Shown here one piece after another: positions 56,870 through 64,000 of a DNA stretch of 64,000 nt (within the stretch, counting starts at the first letter, position 1; every line of letters starts with the position of its first letter). The position numbers and the translations under genes were made by a program. This DNA comes from Williamsia sp. CHRR-6 (GTDB lineage: Bacteria > Actinomycetota > Actinomycetes > Mycobacteriales > Mycobacteriaceae): contig NZ_JAHCSG010000002.1 of NCBI RefSeq assembly GCF_018474015.1, positions 186,001 to 250,000 of the forward strand, in the 5' to 3' direction. A model generated the notes under the pieces. It did not search any database. It was not told the DNA's origin and saw nothing but the letters and a program-made list of their open reading frames with translations.

Positions 56870-58150
56870 GTGAATCCACTTCTTGCTCGCGAACAGCGGG
56901 TCGCCTGGGCGGGGGCTGCCGGACTGGTCGCCGCGATGGGCGTCGGGCGATTCGCCTTCACCCCACTGCTGCCGTTGATGACCGACGCCGGTGCCATCGA
57001 TCACTCGCAGGGGGCGATGATCGCCACCGCCAACTACGCCGGGTATCTGCTGGGTGCGGTGGCGTTGTCGATCCGCCCGGGGATCAACACCTCTGCGCAC
57101 CTGCGTGTGTGGGCGGTGGCGTTGGTGGCCAGCGAGCTGGCCATGGCAATGGTCAGTGGCGTGGCGGCGTTCGCGGTGGCGCGGCTGGTGGCCGGGGTGG
57201 CCAGTGCGGTCATCTTCGTGGGGTGTCTGTCGACGGTGGCCGCAGCGCGGCGGCGCGGTGCGTCGTCGAGCCTGGCGTTCTCCGGGGTGGGTGTCGGGAT
57301 AGTCATCAGCGGTGTGGTCGCGTCGGTGGCCGGCCCAGTGTTGACTTGGCGGGAGATGTGGGTGCTGGCCGCGGTCATCACTGCGCTGGTGTTGACGCCG
57401 GTGGCGATGCTGCGGATACGTCCCGAAGGCGCGAGAGTTGTTGCGCCACAGCATGGTGGCACGAGATCACATGCGGTGGCGTGGCGGTTGCTGCTGGTCA
57501 CGTATTTCCTGGAGGGCCTGGGATACATCGTCATCGGCACCTTCTTGGTCGCCGCCATATCCGGGGAGGCACGCGGCTCGGGCGCCGATGGCGCCGGCCC
57601 GCTTGCGTGGATCGTGGTCGGGGTGTTCGCCGTGCCCGCGGTGCTGTTCTGGTCGTGGGTGTCGCAGCGGTTGGGGGCGCACCGGACGTTGGGGGCCGCA
57701 CTGGGAGTGCAGGTGGTGGCGGCGGTGTTGCCTGCGGTGTCGCCGTCGCCGGTGGCGGCGATGGTCGCGGCCGCCCTGTTCGGTGGGACCTTCATCGGGA
57801 TCGTGTCGGTGGCGATGACAGTCGGTGCGCAACTGCCCGTCGCGCGCACCGCAGCCATCCTGACCGCGGTGTACGGGGTGGGTCAGATGCTGGGACCGCT
57901 GGTGGTGGCACCGGTGTTGGGGTCGTCGTTCACCCTTGCGTTCGCCATCGCTGCGGTGGTGCTGACGGTGGCGACCGCAGCTGCGATCGGGGTTGCGATC
58001 ACCATGCCGGGTCCGGCGTCCTCGGATCCGATCCTGCAGGTCGCCTCAGCGCACCTGGTAGCTGAAATACCGGGCGATCCAGTTGGCGGCCGGCTGGGTG
58101 AGCCCGGGGTTGACCTCTTGCAGCCGACGTTCCATGAATCGCTGCGCTGA
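56870..58150 (+). CDS. YbfB/YjiJ-family MFS transporter
   Basis: A 426-residue major-facilitator-like protein with 12 hydrophobic segments; AWAGAAGLVAAMGVGRFAFTPLLPLM is typical of the YbfB/YjiJ family. Exports small molecules; substrate unknown. GTG 56870 begins the first segment. The last 40 residues after the final membrane helix lie opposite the 3' end of the truncated minus-strand gene, so the normal stop may have been lost. Confidence 0.87.
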   Translation: MNPLLAREQRVAWAGAAGLVAAMGVGRFAFTPLLPLMTDAGAIDHSQGAMIATANYAGYLLGAVALSIRPGINTSAHLRVWAVALVASELAMAMVSGVAAFAVARLVAGVASAVIFVGCLSTVAAARRRGASSSLAFSGVGVGIVISGVVASVAGPVLTWREMWVLAAVITALVLTPVAMLRIRPEGARVVAPQHGGTRSHAVAWRLLLVTYFLEGLGYIVIGTFLVAAISGEARGSGADGAGPLAWIVVGVFAVPAVLFWSWVSQRLGAHRTLGAALGVQVVAAVLPAVSPSPVAAMVAAALFGGTFIGIVSVAMTVGAQLPVARTAAILTAVYGVGQMLGPLVVAPVLGSSFTLAFAIAAVVLTVATAAAIGVAITMPGPASSDPILQVASAHLVAEIPGDPVGGRLGEPGVDLLQPTFHESLR

Positions 58151-58390
58151 AGCGAGATTGGTGGTCTCCCAGTCGATCTCGTCTTCGAGATGGCCTGTCT
58201 GATCCATCAAGTCGGCCACGGCGGCGATGATGCGACCGCCGAAGGAGGCGCCGAACTTCTTGGCCACCAGCTCAGGGGTGATGCCGGGACCGCCGGTGGT
58301 GTGGTGGCTGTTCTCGAAAGCCCAGACGATCCCACGATCAAGCGGCTTGTCGATCTTCTTCTTGGAATCTTGGTCGGCGTCGATCGTTCA
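58046..58390 (-). pseudogene. Gene with missing start, unknown family
   Basis: A minus-strand frame with good coding character: KKKIDKPLDRGIVWAFENSH, TPELVAKKFGASFGGRIIAA, EDEIDWETTNLASAQRFMERRLQEVNPG. The frame is closed by TGA just before 58390 and contains no ATG, GTG or TTG in the first 40 codons; the first possible start is GTG 58267, which would cut the N-terminal third. Either the start codon was lost (ACG follows the stop) or the gene is 5'-truncated. It overlaps the MFS gene by 105 bp at the 3' end. Confidence 0.5.
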
Positions 58391-58464
58391 ACGGTACGCC
58401 TGGCTGATCTGGTCGTGACAGGCGTGGTGCGTCACGGGGTCGTGTGCGCATGCAACGGTCGGCG

Positions 58465-59178
58465 TCAGGCCACGTCGGAGCGACCGGCCTCGGCATCCGC
58501 TTCGTCTTCGTCGTCTTCGTCGTTGTCGTCGTCTTCGGAGTACTCGCCGAGGACCTCGAGATCGATGTGCAGTCCGGTCAGGGTGCCGTTCTCGGCGAAG
58601 CTGGCGATGACCGGGAACAGTCCGTCGCCCCAACCGGAGTGGGCCAGGGTCACGTTCTCGCCGTTGTTTGCGGTCGGCAGTGCGATGTTGGCGACCCCCT
58701 CGAAGTAGTGGTCGGGGGAGTCCATCAGGTCGAACCAGGCGTCGTCACCCTCTTCGAACACCTCCTGCCAGTCGGTGTCGGAATCCACTGCAGTGGTGGC
58801 GGCTTCGGAGTCGACGAAGGCCACGGTGCCCGCGTCGACCCCCACGCAGTACAGATTTTCGCCGGAGGTGTCCTCGACGCCGTCGGGCACGGCGGGCTCC
58901 ACGCGTACGATCTCGGCTTCGGAGAGGATGAGGCTGAGGTAGGCCTCACGCAGGTGACTACCGTCCTTCTCGTCGGAGACGTCGGCGATGGTGACCCGCA
59001 CCGGGTGCTGTCCGATCGGGACGGCGAACCGATCGCCCTCGCCCAGAGCCGCGAACGGATCGCAAGCAGTCACGAAACCGGAAGTCACGGTCAGGGTTCC
59101 GATGTCACGCACGGTGGTGGGAGCTTCGCCTTCGCCGAACGGGGCGGTGGGGGTCTGGAGTGCATGGAATCCGGGCAT
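58465..59178 (-). CDS. DUF4241 domain-containing protein
   Basis: A 237-residue cytoplasmic protein of the DUF4241 family: YCVGVDAGTVAFVDSEAA, ANIALPTANNGENVTLAHSGWGDGLFPVIASF. The C-terminus is a highly acidic Asp/Glu tail. Family function unknown; some members are found near toxin systems, which is not evident here. ATG 59178 begins the homologous part. Confidence 0.85.
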   Translation of the reverse strand: MPGFHALQTPTAPFGEGEAPTTVRDIGTLTVTSGFVTACDPFAALGEGDRFAVPIGQHPVRVTIADVSDEKDGSHLREAYLSLILSEAEIVRVEPAVPDGVEDTSGENLYCVGVDAGTVAFVDSEAATTAVDSDTDWQEVFEEGDDAWFDLMDSPDHYFEGVANIALPTANNGENVTLAHSGWGDGLFPVIASFAENGTLTGLHIDLEVLGEYSEDDDNDEDDEDEADAEAGRSDVA

Positions 59179-59268
59179 GCGGCCGATCTTCGCACAGCGC
59201 CCCCCGTGCCGACGTTGCGTTGATGAATGCTCGGCGACGCGCGAGTGAACGAGTCACCCACCCAACCC

Positions 59269-59370
59269 GTCGACTGGGCGGAAAACCGGCGTCGACTGGG
59301 CGGAAATCCCCGTCGACTGGGCGGAAAACCGGCGTCGGTTGGGCGGAAATCCCCGTCGACTGGGCGGAAG
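59269..59370. repeat. Dispersed GTCGAC repeat, site B (five units)
   Basis: Five units of GTCGACTGGGCGGAAA (one GTCGGTTGGGCGG) start at 59269, 59291, 59312, 59334 and 59355, so spacings are 22, 21, 22, 21. Linkers alternate ACCGGC and TCCCC. It lies in the 204-bp gap between DUF4241 and MarR genes. Not CRISPR: the units are contiguous. Confidence 0.9.
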
Positions 59371-59382
59371 ATTGGATCAGCG

Positions 59383-59826
59383 TTACTCGGTGAGGGCTCT
59401 ACTGAAGCGCTCCAGCCCGTCGACGAAGGCGTCGGCCACCCCGTCGGGCCAATCGGCCATCGACGCCTCGATGGTCGCGGCCATCCGTGACCGGATGCCC
59501 CGGATCACGCTGCGGCCGCGCGGGGTCAGTTGTAGCAACCAGGCGCGGGCGTCGGCGGGATCGACGTCGCGGGTGAGCAATCCGGCAGTCTCCAGCGCCG
59601 CGGCATGTCTACTCGCAACCGTCCGATCTGTACCGACATGGATGGCGATGTCGGCGGCGCTGATCGGCCCGAACCGTGCGACCGCGCTCAGAACGGGATA
59701 ACGCACCGTGTCGACGATGTCGGCGACCGGTGCGAGCGCCGGTGCATAGAGCTGTTCCCGAGTCGATCGCGCGAGCAATGTGACCAGCGCCGCCTCCACG
59801 CGTTGACCTGCTGTCGGTGTCGCCAT
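59383..59826 (-). CDS. MarR-family regulator
   Basis: A 147-residue MarR protein with a winged-helix region GPISAADIAIHVGTDRTVASRHAAALETAGLLTRDVDPADARAWLLQLTPRG. It is divergent from the small gene at 59920; two palindromes in between are probably its operators. Effector unknown. Confidence 0.9.
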   Translation of the reverse strand: MATPTAGQRVEAALVTLLARSTREQLYAPALAPVADIVDTVRYPVLSAVARFGPISAADIAIHVGTDRTVASRHAAALETAGLLTRDVDPADARAWLLQLTPRGRSVIRGIRSRMAATIEASMADWPDGVADAFVDGLERFSRALTE

Positions 59827-59845
59827 TCGTCGAGCCTATCAATAA

Positions 59846-59862
59846 GCGTGCACCGTGCGCGC
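59846..59862. promoter_or_regulatory. MarR operator 1 (imperfect)
   Basis: GCGTGCA-ccg-TGCGCGC, a 17-bp near-palindrome with one mismatch, 20 bp upstream of the marR start. It matches the perfect site at 59884-59900. Confidence 0.65.
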
Positions 59863-59883
59863 GTATCGGCTAGCGTGGTTTTA

Positions 59884-59900
59884 GCGTGCATCGTGCACGC
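59884..59900. promoter_or_regulatory. MarR operator 2 (perfect)
   Basis: GCGTGCA-tcg-TGCACGC, a perfect 17-bp palindrome, 20 bp upstream of the ATG at 59920. Its near-copy is 38 bp away. Two sites flanking divergent promoters is typical of MarR autoregulation. Confidence 0.75.
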
Positions 59901-59919
59901 AATTGCCAGAAAGGAAGAC

Positions 59920-60195
59920 ATGCCGGCTCAATCAGGGGTGGTTCGCCCCGCAGACGTACTCCCGCTCGGTGCCAGCTCAGCCATCTGTGATGGTCAGCGT
60001 ATTCGGACGGGCACGGTGGCCGCGTTCGTACGCAACGCCCAGGCACTGCGCAGGTGTCCAGCCGAATCTGCCGAACACGCAGCGATCAGGGCTGAGCTGG
60101 TCCGACTCGCGCCGGCGCTACGGGCGATCGGGGTGTTCGACGTCTTCACCCCCACCGACCGTGAGATCGCGGCGATGATCGCGTGCGACGGATGA
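59920..60195 (+). CDS. Small protein of unknown function, divergent from MarR
   Basis: A 91-residue protein with no signal or membrane segment: VVRPADVLPLGASSAICDGQRIRTGTVAAFVRNAQALRRC, then a C-terminal helix pair. AAAGGAAG precedes the ATG. It is probably the target of the MarR protein. I do not recognise the family. Confidence 0.65.
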   Translation: MPAQSGVVRPADVLPLGASSAICDGQRIRTGTVAAFVRNAQALRRCPAESAEHAAIRAELVRLAPALRAIGVFDVFTPTDREIAAMIACDG

Positions 60196-60256
60196 TGGCA
60201 CCGTGGCGTCAGGCTGGATCTCGCTGTACGCGAGGGACATATGTGACGGGTGGATG

Positions 60257-60650
60257 TCAGTGGCCGATGAGTGCGCGCGCCGCCGCCACATCGTCGGGGA
60301 TTGCTCCGGCGCGGCGTGCCTGCGTCACCACGTTGCCCACCGCAGATGCCTCCACCGGTCCGGCGATCACGGGCACTCGCGTCGCATCTGCGGTCAACTG
60401 ACACAGCAGTCGATCCGCCGCCGACGACGTGCACCACCTCGACCGGCCGACCGCTGAGTCGGCTGGCATCTTTGATCGCGCGCGTATGCGGCTGCACGTG
60501 AATCTAGCACCACGGAATCAACTTCGGACTGCGCCAGCAACAGCTCGAGATCGCGCTGATGATGGGCCGCCCAGTGCCGCAACGACTTCTGGATGAGCCA
60601 CATCCCCATCACGTTCCGCAGCGATCGCACCGTCCCCCTGGCGGGTGAGT
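60257..60650 (-). pseudogene. Rhamnulokinase remnant (frameshifted, internally deleted)
   Basis: Pieces of an FGGY sugar kinase, best like rhamnulokinase, in three frames on the minus strand: RSLRNVMGMWLIQKSLRHW (around 60570-60630), RAIKDASRLSGRPVEVVHVVGGGS (60411-60482) and CQLTADATRVPVIAGPVEAS (60257-60400 region), ending in ARALIGH. About 80 residues between first and second pieces are missing and there are at least two frameshifts, so no functional protein is made. The N-terminal half is absent. Confidence 0.7.
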
Positions 60651-60777
60651 TCGCGTTGATCGGTTACGACGACATCGAGACGCGGACTCTTACCAGCCGC
60701 GGCAGCTGATGTTCCCCCCGACGCTGGTCGTTCGGGAGTCCACGCTGGGTTCGGGTCAGCAGAGCGGGAGTCCGTAG
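60638..60777 (+). pseudogene. LacI-family regulator remnant (C-terminal)
   Basis: The plus strand encodes AGEFALIGYDDIETRTL, then after a frameshift near 60700 MFPPTLVVRESTLGSG, ending TAG at 60775. These match the last 45 residues of LacI-type regulators. Adjacent to the rhamnulokinase remnant, so they may derive from one former sugar-utilisation locus. Confidence 0.65.
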
Positions 60778-60905
60778 CACCGCACTGGTGCCGGAAACAG
60801 TGGGCGAAGTTTGGGGGAGACATCGCGTGCCGGTCGTGATCGCGAGCGCAGGTGTCGATGCGCTGGACGGTAGACTCCTCGGCGTGCGCGTGCTGATGCG
60901 CATCC

Positions 60906-60978
60906 GCCTTCGTAGCTCAGGGGATAGAGCAACCCTCTCCTAAAGGGTAGGTCGCAGGTTCGAATCCTGCCGAGGGCA
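60906..60978 (+). tRNA. tRNA-Arg (anticodon CCU)
   Basis: Cloverleaf read by eye: 7-bp acceptor stem (GCCTTCG / CGAGGGC), D-stem GCTC/GAGC, anticodon stem ACCCT/AGGGT with loop CTCCTAA (anticodon CCT), T-stem GCAGG/CCTGC with TTCGAAT. Discriminator A; the CCA end is not encoded. Confidence 0.95.
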
Positions 60979-61017
60979 CTCACATTCGGGCATGTCAGCC
61001 ATGACCGAGGCTCACCG

Positions 61018-61065
61018 GCCGGCATTTCGGCACGGTCGACGGGGAATTTCGGCACGGTCGACGGG
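61018..61065 (-). repeat. Dispersed GTCGAC repeat, site C (two units, minus strand)
   Basis: On the minus strand two units GTCGACCGTGCCGAAAT follow each other 22 bp apart, with linkers TCCCC and GCCGGC, the same linker alternation as at site B. It lies between tRNA-Arg and the gene ending at 61066. The core has drifted (CGTGCC for TGGGCG). Confidence 0.75.
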
Positions 61066-61359
61066 TCAGAAACCCAGGCCCATCCAGTCGATGGCGACGA
61101 AGTCGCGTTCTAGGCGGGTGGCCTCGACCGTCACCTCCTCGTCGTCGGGATCCATCCCGTCGCCGGCGATGGCGCGTAACGCTGCCCGTACCCCGTCGGT
61201 GTAGCTGGTGACCACGCCGATGATCTCGCTGTCGGTGGTGTGGTCGGTGGTGTCGCGCCACCACACCAGCATCGCCATGCCGTTGGGGGCGGGCGCAAAG
61301 CCGACGGTCTGGCCGTTGCGAGTGAGGGTGGGACAGTCGTCGGGGAAGCGCTCAGCCAT
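61066..61359 (-). CDS. Small conserved-looking protein of unknown function
   Basis: A 97-residue soluble protein (VGFAPAPNGMAMLVWWRDTTDHT, DEEVTVEATRLERDFVAIDWMGLGF). No signal or membrane segment. Codon use matches neighbours. I do not recognise it. Confidence 0.65.
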   Translation of the reverse strand: MAERFPDDCPTLTRNGQTVGFAPAPNGMAMLVWWRDTTDHTTDSEIIGVVTSYTDGVRAALRAIAGDGMDPDDEEVTVEATRLERDFVAIDWMGLGF

Positions 61360-61407
61360 GACAGCACTGTCTACCCGAGGGCTCTGACATCGGCTGCTGC
61401 CGCAGCC

Positions 61408-61884
61408 TTACAGCAGCGCTTCGATCTTGCTGCGCAGCGACTCGGGTTTGGTGGTGGGCGGGAAGCGGTCCACCACGTTGCCGTCCTTGTCGACGAGGAA
61501 CTTGGTGAAGTTCCACTTGATGCGGTTGCCCAGGATGGTCGACTTCTGTGAACGCAACCAGGCGAACAGCGGATGTGCGTTCTTGCCGTTGACGTCGACC
61601 TTTGAGTACATCGGGAAGCTGACGTCGTAGCGCAGACTGCAGAAGTTCTTGATCTCTTCCTCGTCGCCGGGCTCCTGGTGGCCGAACTGGTCGCAGGGGA
61701 AGCCGAGGACCACCAGGCCTTTGTCGCCGTACTCCTTGTTGAGCTGCTCCAGGCCGGTGTACTGCGGGGTGAAACCGCACTGAGACGCCGTGTTCACGAT
61801 CAGCAGCGGCTTGCCCCGGTACTGCGCAAGGCTCACCTCGTTGCCGTCGATGTCGGTCGCGGTGAAGTCGTAGACAGTGGTCAT
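61408..61884 (-). CDS. Glutathione peroxidase-family protein
   Basis: A 158-residue thioredoxin-fold peroxidase: NTASQCGFTPQY (peroxidatic Cys), GFPCDQFGHQEPG (Gln and second Cys), and IKWNFTKFLVD (Trp). The full catalytic set is present, with cysteine rather than selenocysteine. In such actinobacteria the reductant is probably thioredoxin or mycothiol, not glutathione. ATG 61884 is chosen with GGAGG upstream; longer frames lie in non-coding sequence. Confidence 0.93.
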   Translation of the reverse strand: MTTVYDFTATDIDGNEVSLAQYRGKPLLIVNTASQCGFTPQYTGLEQLNKEYGDKGLVVLGFPCDQFGHQEPGDEEEIKNFCSLRYDVSFPMYSKVDVNGKNAHPLFAWLRSQKSTILGNRIKWNFTKFLVDKDGNVVDRFPPTTKPESLRSKIEALL

Positions 61885-61972
61885 GACCTCCATTCGTAGC
61901 CGCGCCTGCGGTGGATGTCCAACGCTCACCGCGCAGGTCACACCCGGTACCGACTGTCCTAGAGTGGGGCGC

Positions 61973-62809
61973 GTGAACGCATCTGCACCGCTACCGCTCG
62001 ACACCGCGACCGTCGCCCTGGTCACCGGGGCCTCCAGCGGGATCGGGGCGGAGGTGGCGCGGTTGCTCGTCGCCGCCGGAGTCACCGTCATCGGGACCAG
62101 CCGCAACCCTGAGACCGTCGCCCACCCGGTGCCCGGGGTGCGCTACCTCGCCCTCGACCACAACGACCCGGACAGCATCGTGCGGTGCGCGGCTCAGGCG
62201 GGCGCGGTGGACATCCTGATCAACAACGCCGGGACCAGCCACATGGGCCCGCTGGAGGACACCTCGATGGACACCGTCGAGATGGTGTTCGCGGCCAACG
62301 TGTTCGGGCCCATCGCCCTGACCAAGGCGCTGTTGCCGGGTATGCGAGAGCGCCGCCGCGGCACGGTGGTGATGGTCGGTTCGATGTTGGCGTCGTTCCC
62401 CATCCCGTTCCGATCCACCTATGCCGCCACCAAGTCGGCGATCAAGACCTACGCCGACGCCACCCGCCGCGAGCTCTCGCCTTTCGGGATCGGGATGGTG
62501 ACGGTGGAGCCGGGCACCATCGCGACCGGCATCGGTGACCGGCGCGTGTACTCGGTGGCCGATGACACCGCCTACCGAGTCGACTATGAGACCGTGGCCG
62601 CGGCCACGCGACGCAACGAGGACAACGGGGTACCGGTCGAGCCGATGGCCCAGCTGATCGTGCGAGCGGCGTTGGCGCAGCACCCCAAACCGCTCTATGC
62701 GTTGGGCAACAAGGCGCCCGTGGTGTTCGCGTTGCGTCGGCTGCTGCCGCGTGCAGCCATGCTGGCCGTGACGGCCCGCTTCCACGGATTGCGTTCCGTC
62801 CCAAAGTGA
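61973..62809 (+). CDS. Short-chain dehydrogenase/reductase
   Basis: A 278-residue classical SDR: VTGASSGIGAEVARLL (cofactor motif), DILINNAGTSHMGP, and the Ser-Tyr-x3-Lys set STYAATKSAIKTYADATRRELSPFGI. NAD(P)-dependent oxidoreductase, substrate unknown. GTG 61973 start; stop overlaps the cobF start by 4 bp. Confidence 0.9.
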   Translation: MNASAPLPLDTATVALVTGASSGIGAEVARLLVAAGVTVIGTSRNPETVAHPVPGVRYLALDHNDPDSIVRCAAQAGAVDILINNAGTSHMGPLEDTSMDTVEMVFAANVFGPIALTKALLPGMRERRRGTVVMVGSMLASFPIPFRSTYAATKSAIKTYADATRRELSPFGIGMVTVEPGTIATGIGDRRVYSVADDTAYRVDYETVAAATRRNEDNGVPVEPMAQLIVRAALAQHPKPLYALGNKAPVVFALRRLLPRAAMLAVTARFHGLRSVPK

Positions 62810-63567
62810 CCCGCACCCTACGCATCATCGGTATCGGGGCGGGTGATCCGCGGCAGGTCACCCTCCAGGCCCTCGACGCGATGGCCGGCGTGGACGCCTT
62901 CTTCGTCCTGGACAAAGGGGCGGAAAAGGATTCGCTGGTGGCCGTGCGACGCCAGATCTGCGACGAGCACCTGGGCGTGGGCGCCTATCGGGTGGTCGAG
63001 ATCGCCGACCCGCCGCGAGATCGGCAGCCGGTGGATTACGACGCCGAGGTGTTGCGCTGGCATGACGCACGGGCCCAACGGATCTCGGCAGCGTTACGCA
63101 CCGAGCTACCCGAGGGCGGGGTGGGTGCCATCCTGGTCTGGGGCGACCCGGCGCTCTACGACTCCACCCTGCGCATCGCCGAGGCCATCGCCGCCGGCGG
63201 CGAGGTGGCCCTGGCGTTGCAGGTGATCCCGGGAGTCACCAGCGCCTCGGCTCTGACTGCGGCCCATGGCATCTCGGCCAACCGGATCGGTGAACCCATC
63301 ACCATCACCACCGGGCGCCGACTGGCCGACACCCCGCCCGGTGCCGACACCAACCAGATCGTGATGCTCGACGCCGACTGCACCTTCCGCCGCACCGCAG
63401 ACCCCGACGATCACATCTGGTGGGGCGCCTACCTGGGCATGGACCACGAGATCCTGATCGCGGGCACAGTGGCCCAGGTAGGCGAGCAGATCGCCGAGCG
63501 TCGCGCCCGAGCCCGTGCCGAACACGGCTGGATCATGGACATCTACCTGCTGCGTAAACGTCGATGA
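62806..63567 (+). CDS. cobF: Precorrin-6A synthase (deacetylating)
   Basis: A 253-residue SAM-dependent methyltransferase of the tetrapyrrole methylase family: LRIIGIGAGDPRQVTLQALDAMAGVDAFFVLDKG, VWGDPALYDSTLRI and the VIPGVTSASALTAAHGI signature; this matches CobF, which methylates precorrin-5 and releases acetate in the aerobic cobalamin pathway. Starts GTG 62806, overlapping the SDR stop. The other cob genes are not in this window. Confidence 0.93.
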   Translation: MTRTLRIIGIGAGDPRQVTLQALDAMAGVDAFFVLDKGAEKDSLVAVRRQICDEHLGVGAYRVVEIADPPRDRQPVDYDAEVLRWHDARAQRISAALRTELPEGGVGAILVWGDPALYDSTLRIAEAIAAGGEVALALQVIPGVTSASALTAAHGISANRIGEPITITTGRRLADTPPGADTNQIVMLDADCTFRRTADPDDHIWWGAYLGMDHEILIAGTVAQVGEQIAERRARARAEHGWIMDIYLLRKRR

Positions 63568-63598
63568 TGCGTCGGCCCAGCCGATCTCGGGCGAATGC

Positions 63599-64000
63599 TC
63601 AGACGTTCTGAGTGAGCAGGAACAGCCCGCCCGCCAGTGCGCCACCGATGAGCGGCCCGACCACCGGGACCCACGCATAGTTCCACTCGAGGCCGCCCTT
63701 GCCCTTGATGGGCATCAGCGCATAGGCGATACGTGGAGCCAGATCGCGGGCCGGGTTGATGGCGTACCCGGTGGGGCCGCCCAGGCTGTTGCCGATCACG
63801 AGCACCACGAAAGCGACTCCGGCGTAACCAAGTCCGGAGTTGCCCAGGTTCAGGGTGTCTCCGGTTCCGCTGATCGCCGGCGACCGCAGGATCCAGAACA
63901 CCAGCACGAACGTGCCGATCACCTCGGTGACGGTGTTCCAGAAGTAGTTCTTCACCTGCGGGCCCGTACAGAAGATGCCGCGGGTGTCCTCAGGGTGCGG
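63599..64000 (-). CDS. glpF: Aquaglyceroporin (MIP family), N-terminus outside window
   Basis: The minus-strand frame is open to the window edge: [14 protein letters not shown], then a membrane protein with the second MIP motif NPARDLAPR. The aspartate after NPAR is characteristic of glycerol facilitators rather than water channels. About 133 residues are visible (C-terminal half); the first NPA motif is beyond base 64000. An in-frame internal start at 63955 is not the true start. Confidence 0.88.
   Translation of the reverse strand, partial: PHPEDTRGIFCTGPQVKNYFWNTVTEVIGTFVLVFWILRSPAISGTGDTLNLGNSGLGYAGVAFVVLVIGNSLGGPTGYAINPARDLAPRIAYALMPIKGKGGLEWNYAWVPVVGPLIGGALAGGLFLLTQNV

Noticed and set aside
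59269-59370. Possible CRISPR array
   Set aside because: Units are contiguous with 5-6-bp linkers, there are no unique spacers and no cas genes.
62700-62810. Cobalamin riboswitch upstream of cobF
   Set aside because: cobF overlaps the SDR gene by 4 bp, leaving no room for a leader, and no B12-box-like sequence was seen.

Overview
The window is high-GC actinobacterial chromosome of the mycolic-acid group (Mycobacteriales; Gordonia, Williamsia or Nocardia-like is my best guess, not proven). The reasons are a LysX-type lysyl-tRNA synthetase/lysylphosphatidylglycerol synthase fusion, a furA-katG pair with a leaderless-type promoter, an Rv0909/Rv0910-like antitoxin and toxin, a PE-PPE-domain esterase, a UfaA1-like fatty-acid methyltransferase next to a DUF1295 reductase, a type VII secretion-style gene pair, and a DUF222/HNH '13E12' gene. 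No prophage, complete IS element or CRISPR array was seen.

Layout. 1-7.7 kb: two nearly duplicate secreted S33 peptidases flank a NAD-salvage operon (pnuC, nadR, nrtR, minus strand), an alpha/beta hydrolase and a 5'-truncated murA fragment. 7.8-9.0 kb: the most notable locus, a tiny RiPP operon of the atropopeptide type. A 26-residue precursor ends in AWYIWY and is followed, after a hairpin, by a short P450 with atypical motifs. 9.3-19.8 kb: secreted proteins (zincin-like, PNGase A-like, GH97 glycosidase), lipoproteins, a dienelactone hydrolase, an amidohydrolase and the HNH gene. 20-22.7 kb: katG-furA. 22.8-31.6 kb: lipoproteins, an aminotransferase remnant, the type VII-like pair, MarR, hydrolases, the PE-PPE protein and a beta-lactamase-fold protein without its usual serine. 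31.6-37.6 kb: a KimA-like permease divergent from lysX. 37.8-53 kb: cell-envelope and secreted functions, including a fatty-acid modification pair, tandem Tat phosphatases, the toxin-antitoxin pair split by a lipase gene, a vWA protein and a decayed NRPS adenylation protein. 53-64 kb: DoxX, glutamine synthetase III, a LysR/MFS pair, DUF4241, a MarR with two clear operators, a degraded rhamnose locus beside tRNA-Arg(CCU), a glutathione peroxidase, an SDR, cobF and the end of an aquaglyceroporin gene.

How genes work together. The P450 is expected to cross-link the aromatic residues of the precursor's C-terminal core. No dedicated protease or exporter is evident, although two secreted aminopeptidase paralogues and a secreted zincin-like protein lie close by. 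NrtR probably represses the operon that takes up and phosphorylates nicotinamide riboside. FurA represses katG. A dispersed 21/22-bp repeat family with alternating linkers occurs at three intergenic sites (39.2, 59.3 and 61.0 kb) and is not explained by any gene. Start codons were chosen from ribosome binding sites and family alignment. All family assignments are from reading the sequence, not from database searches.
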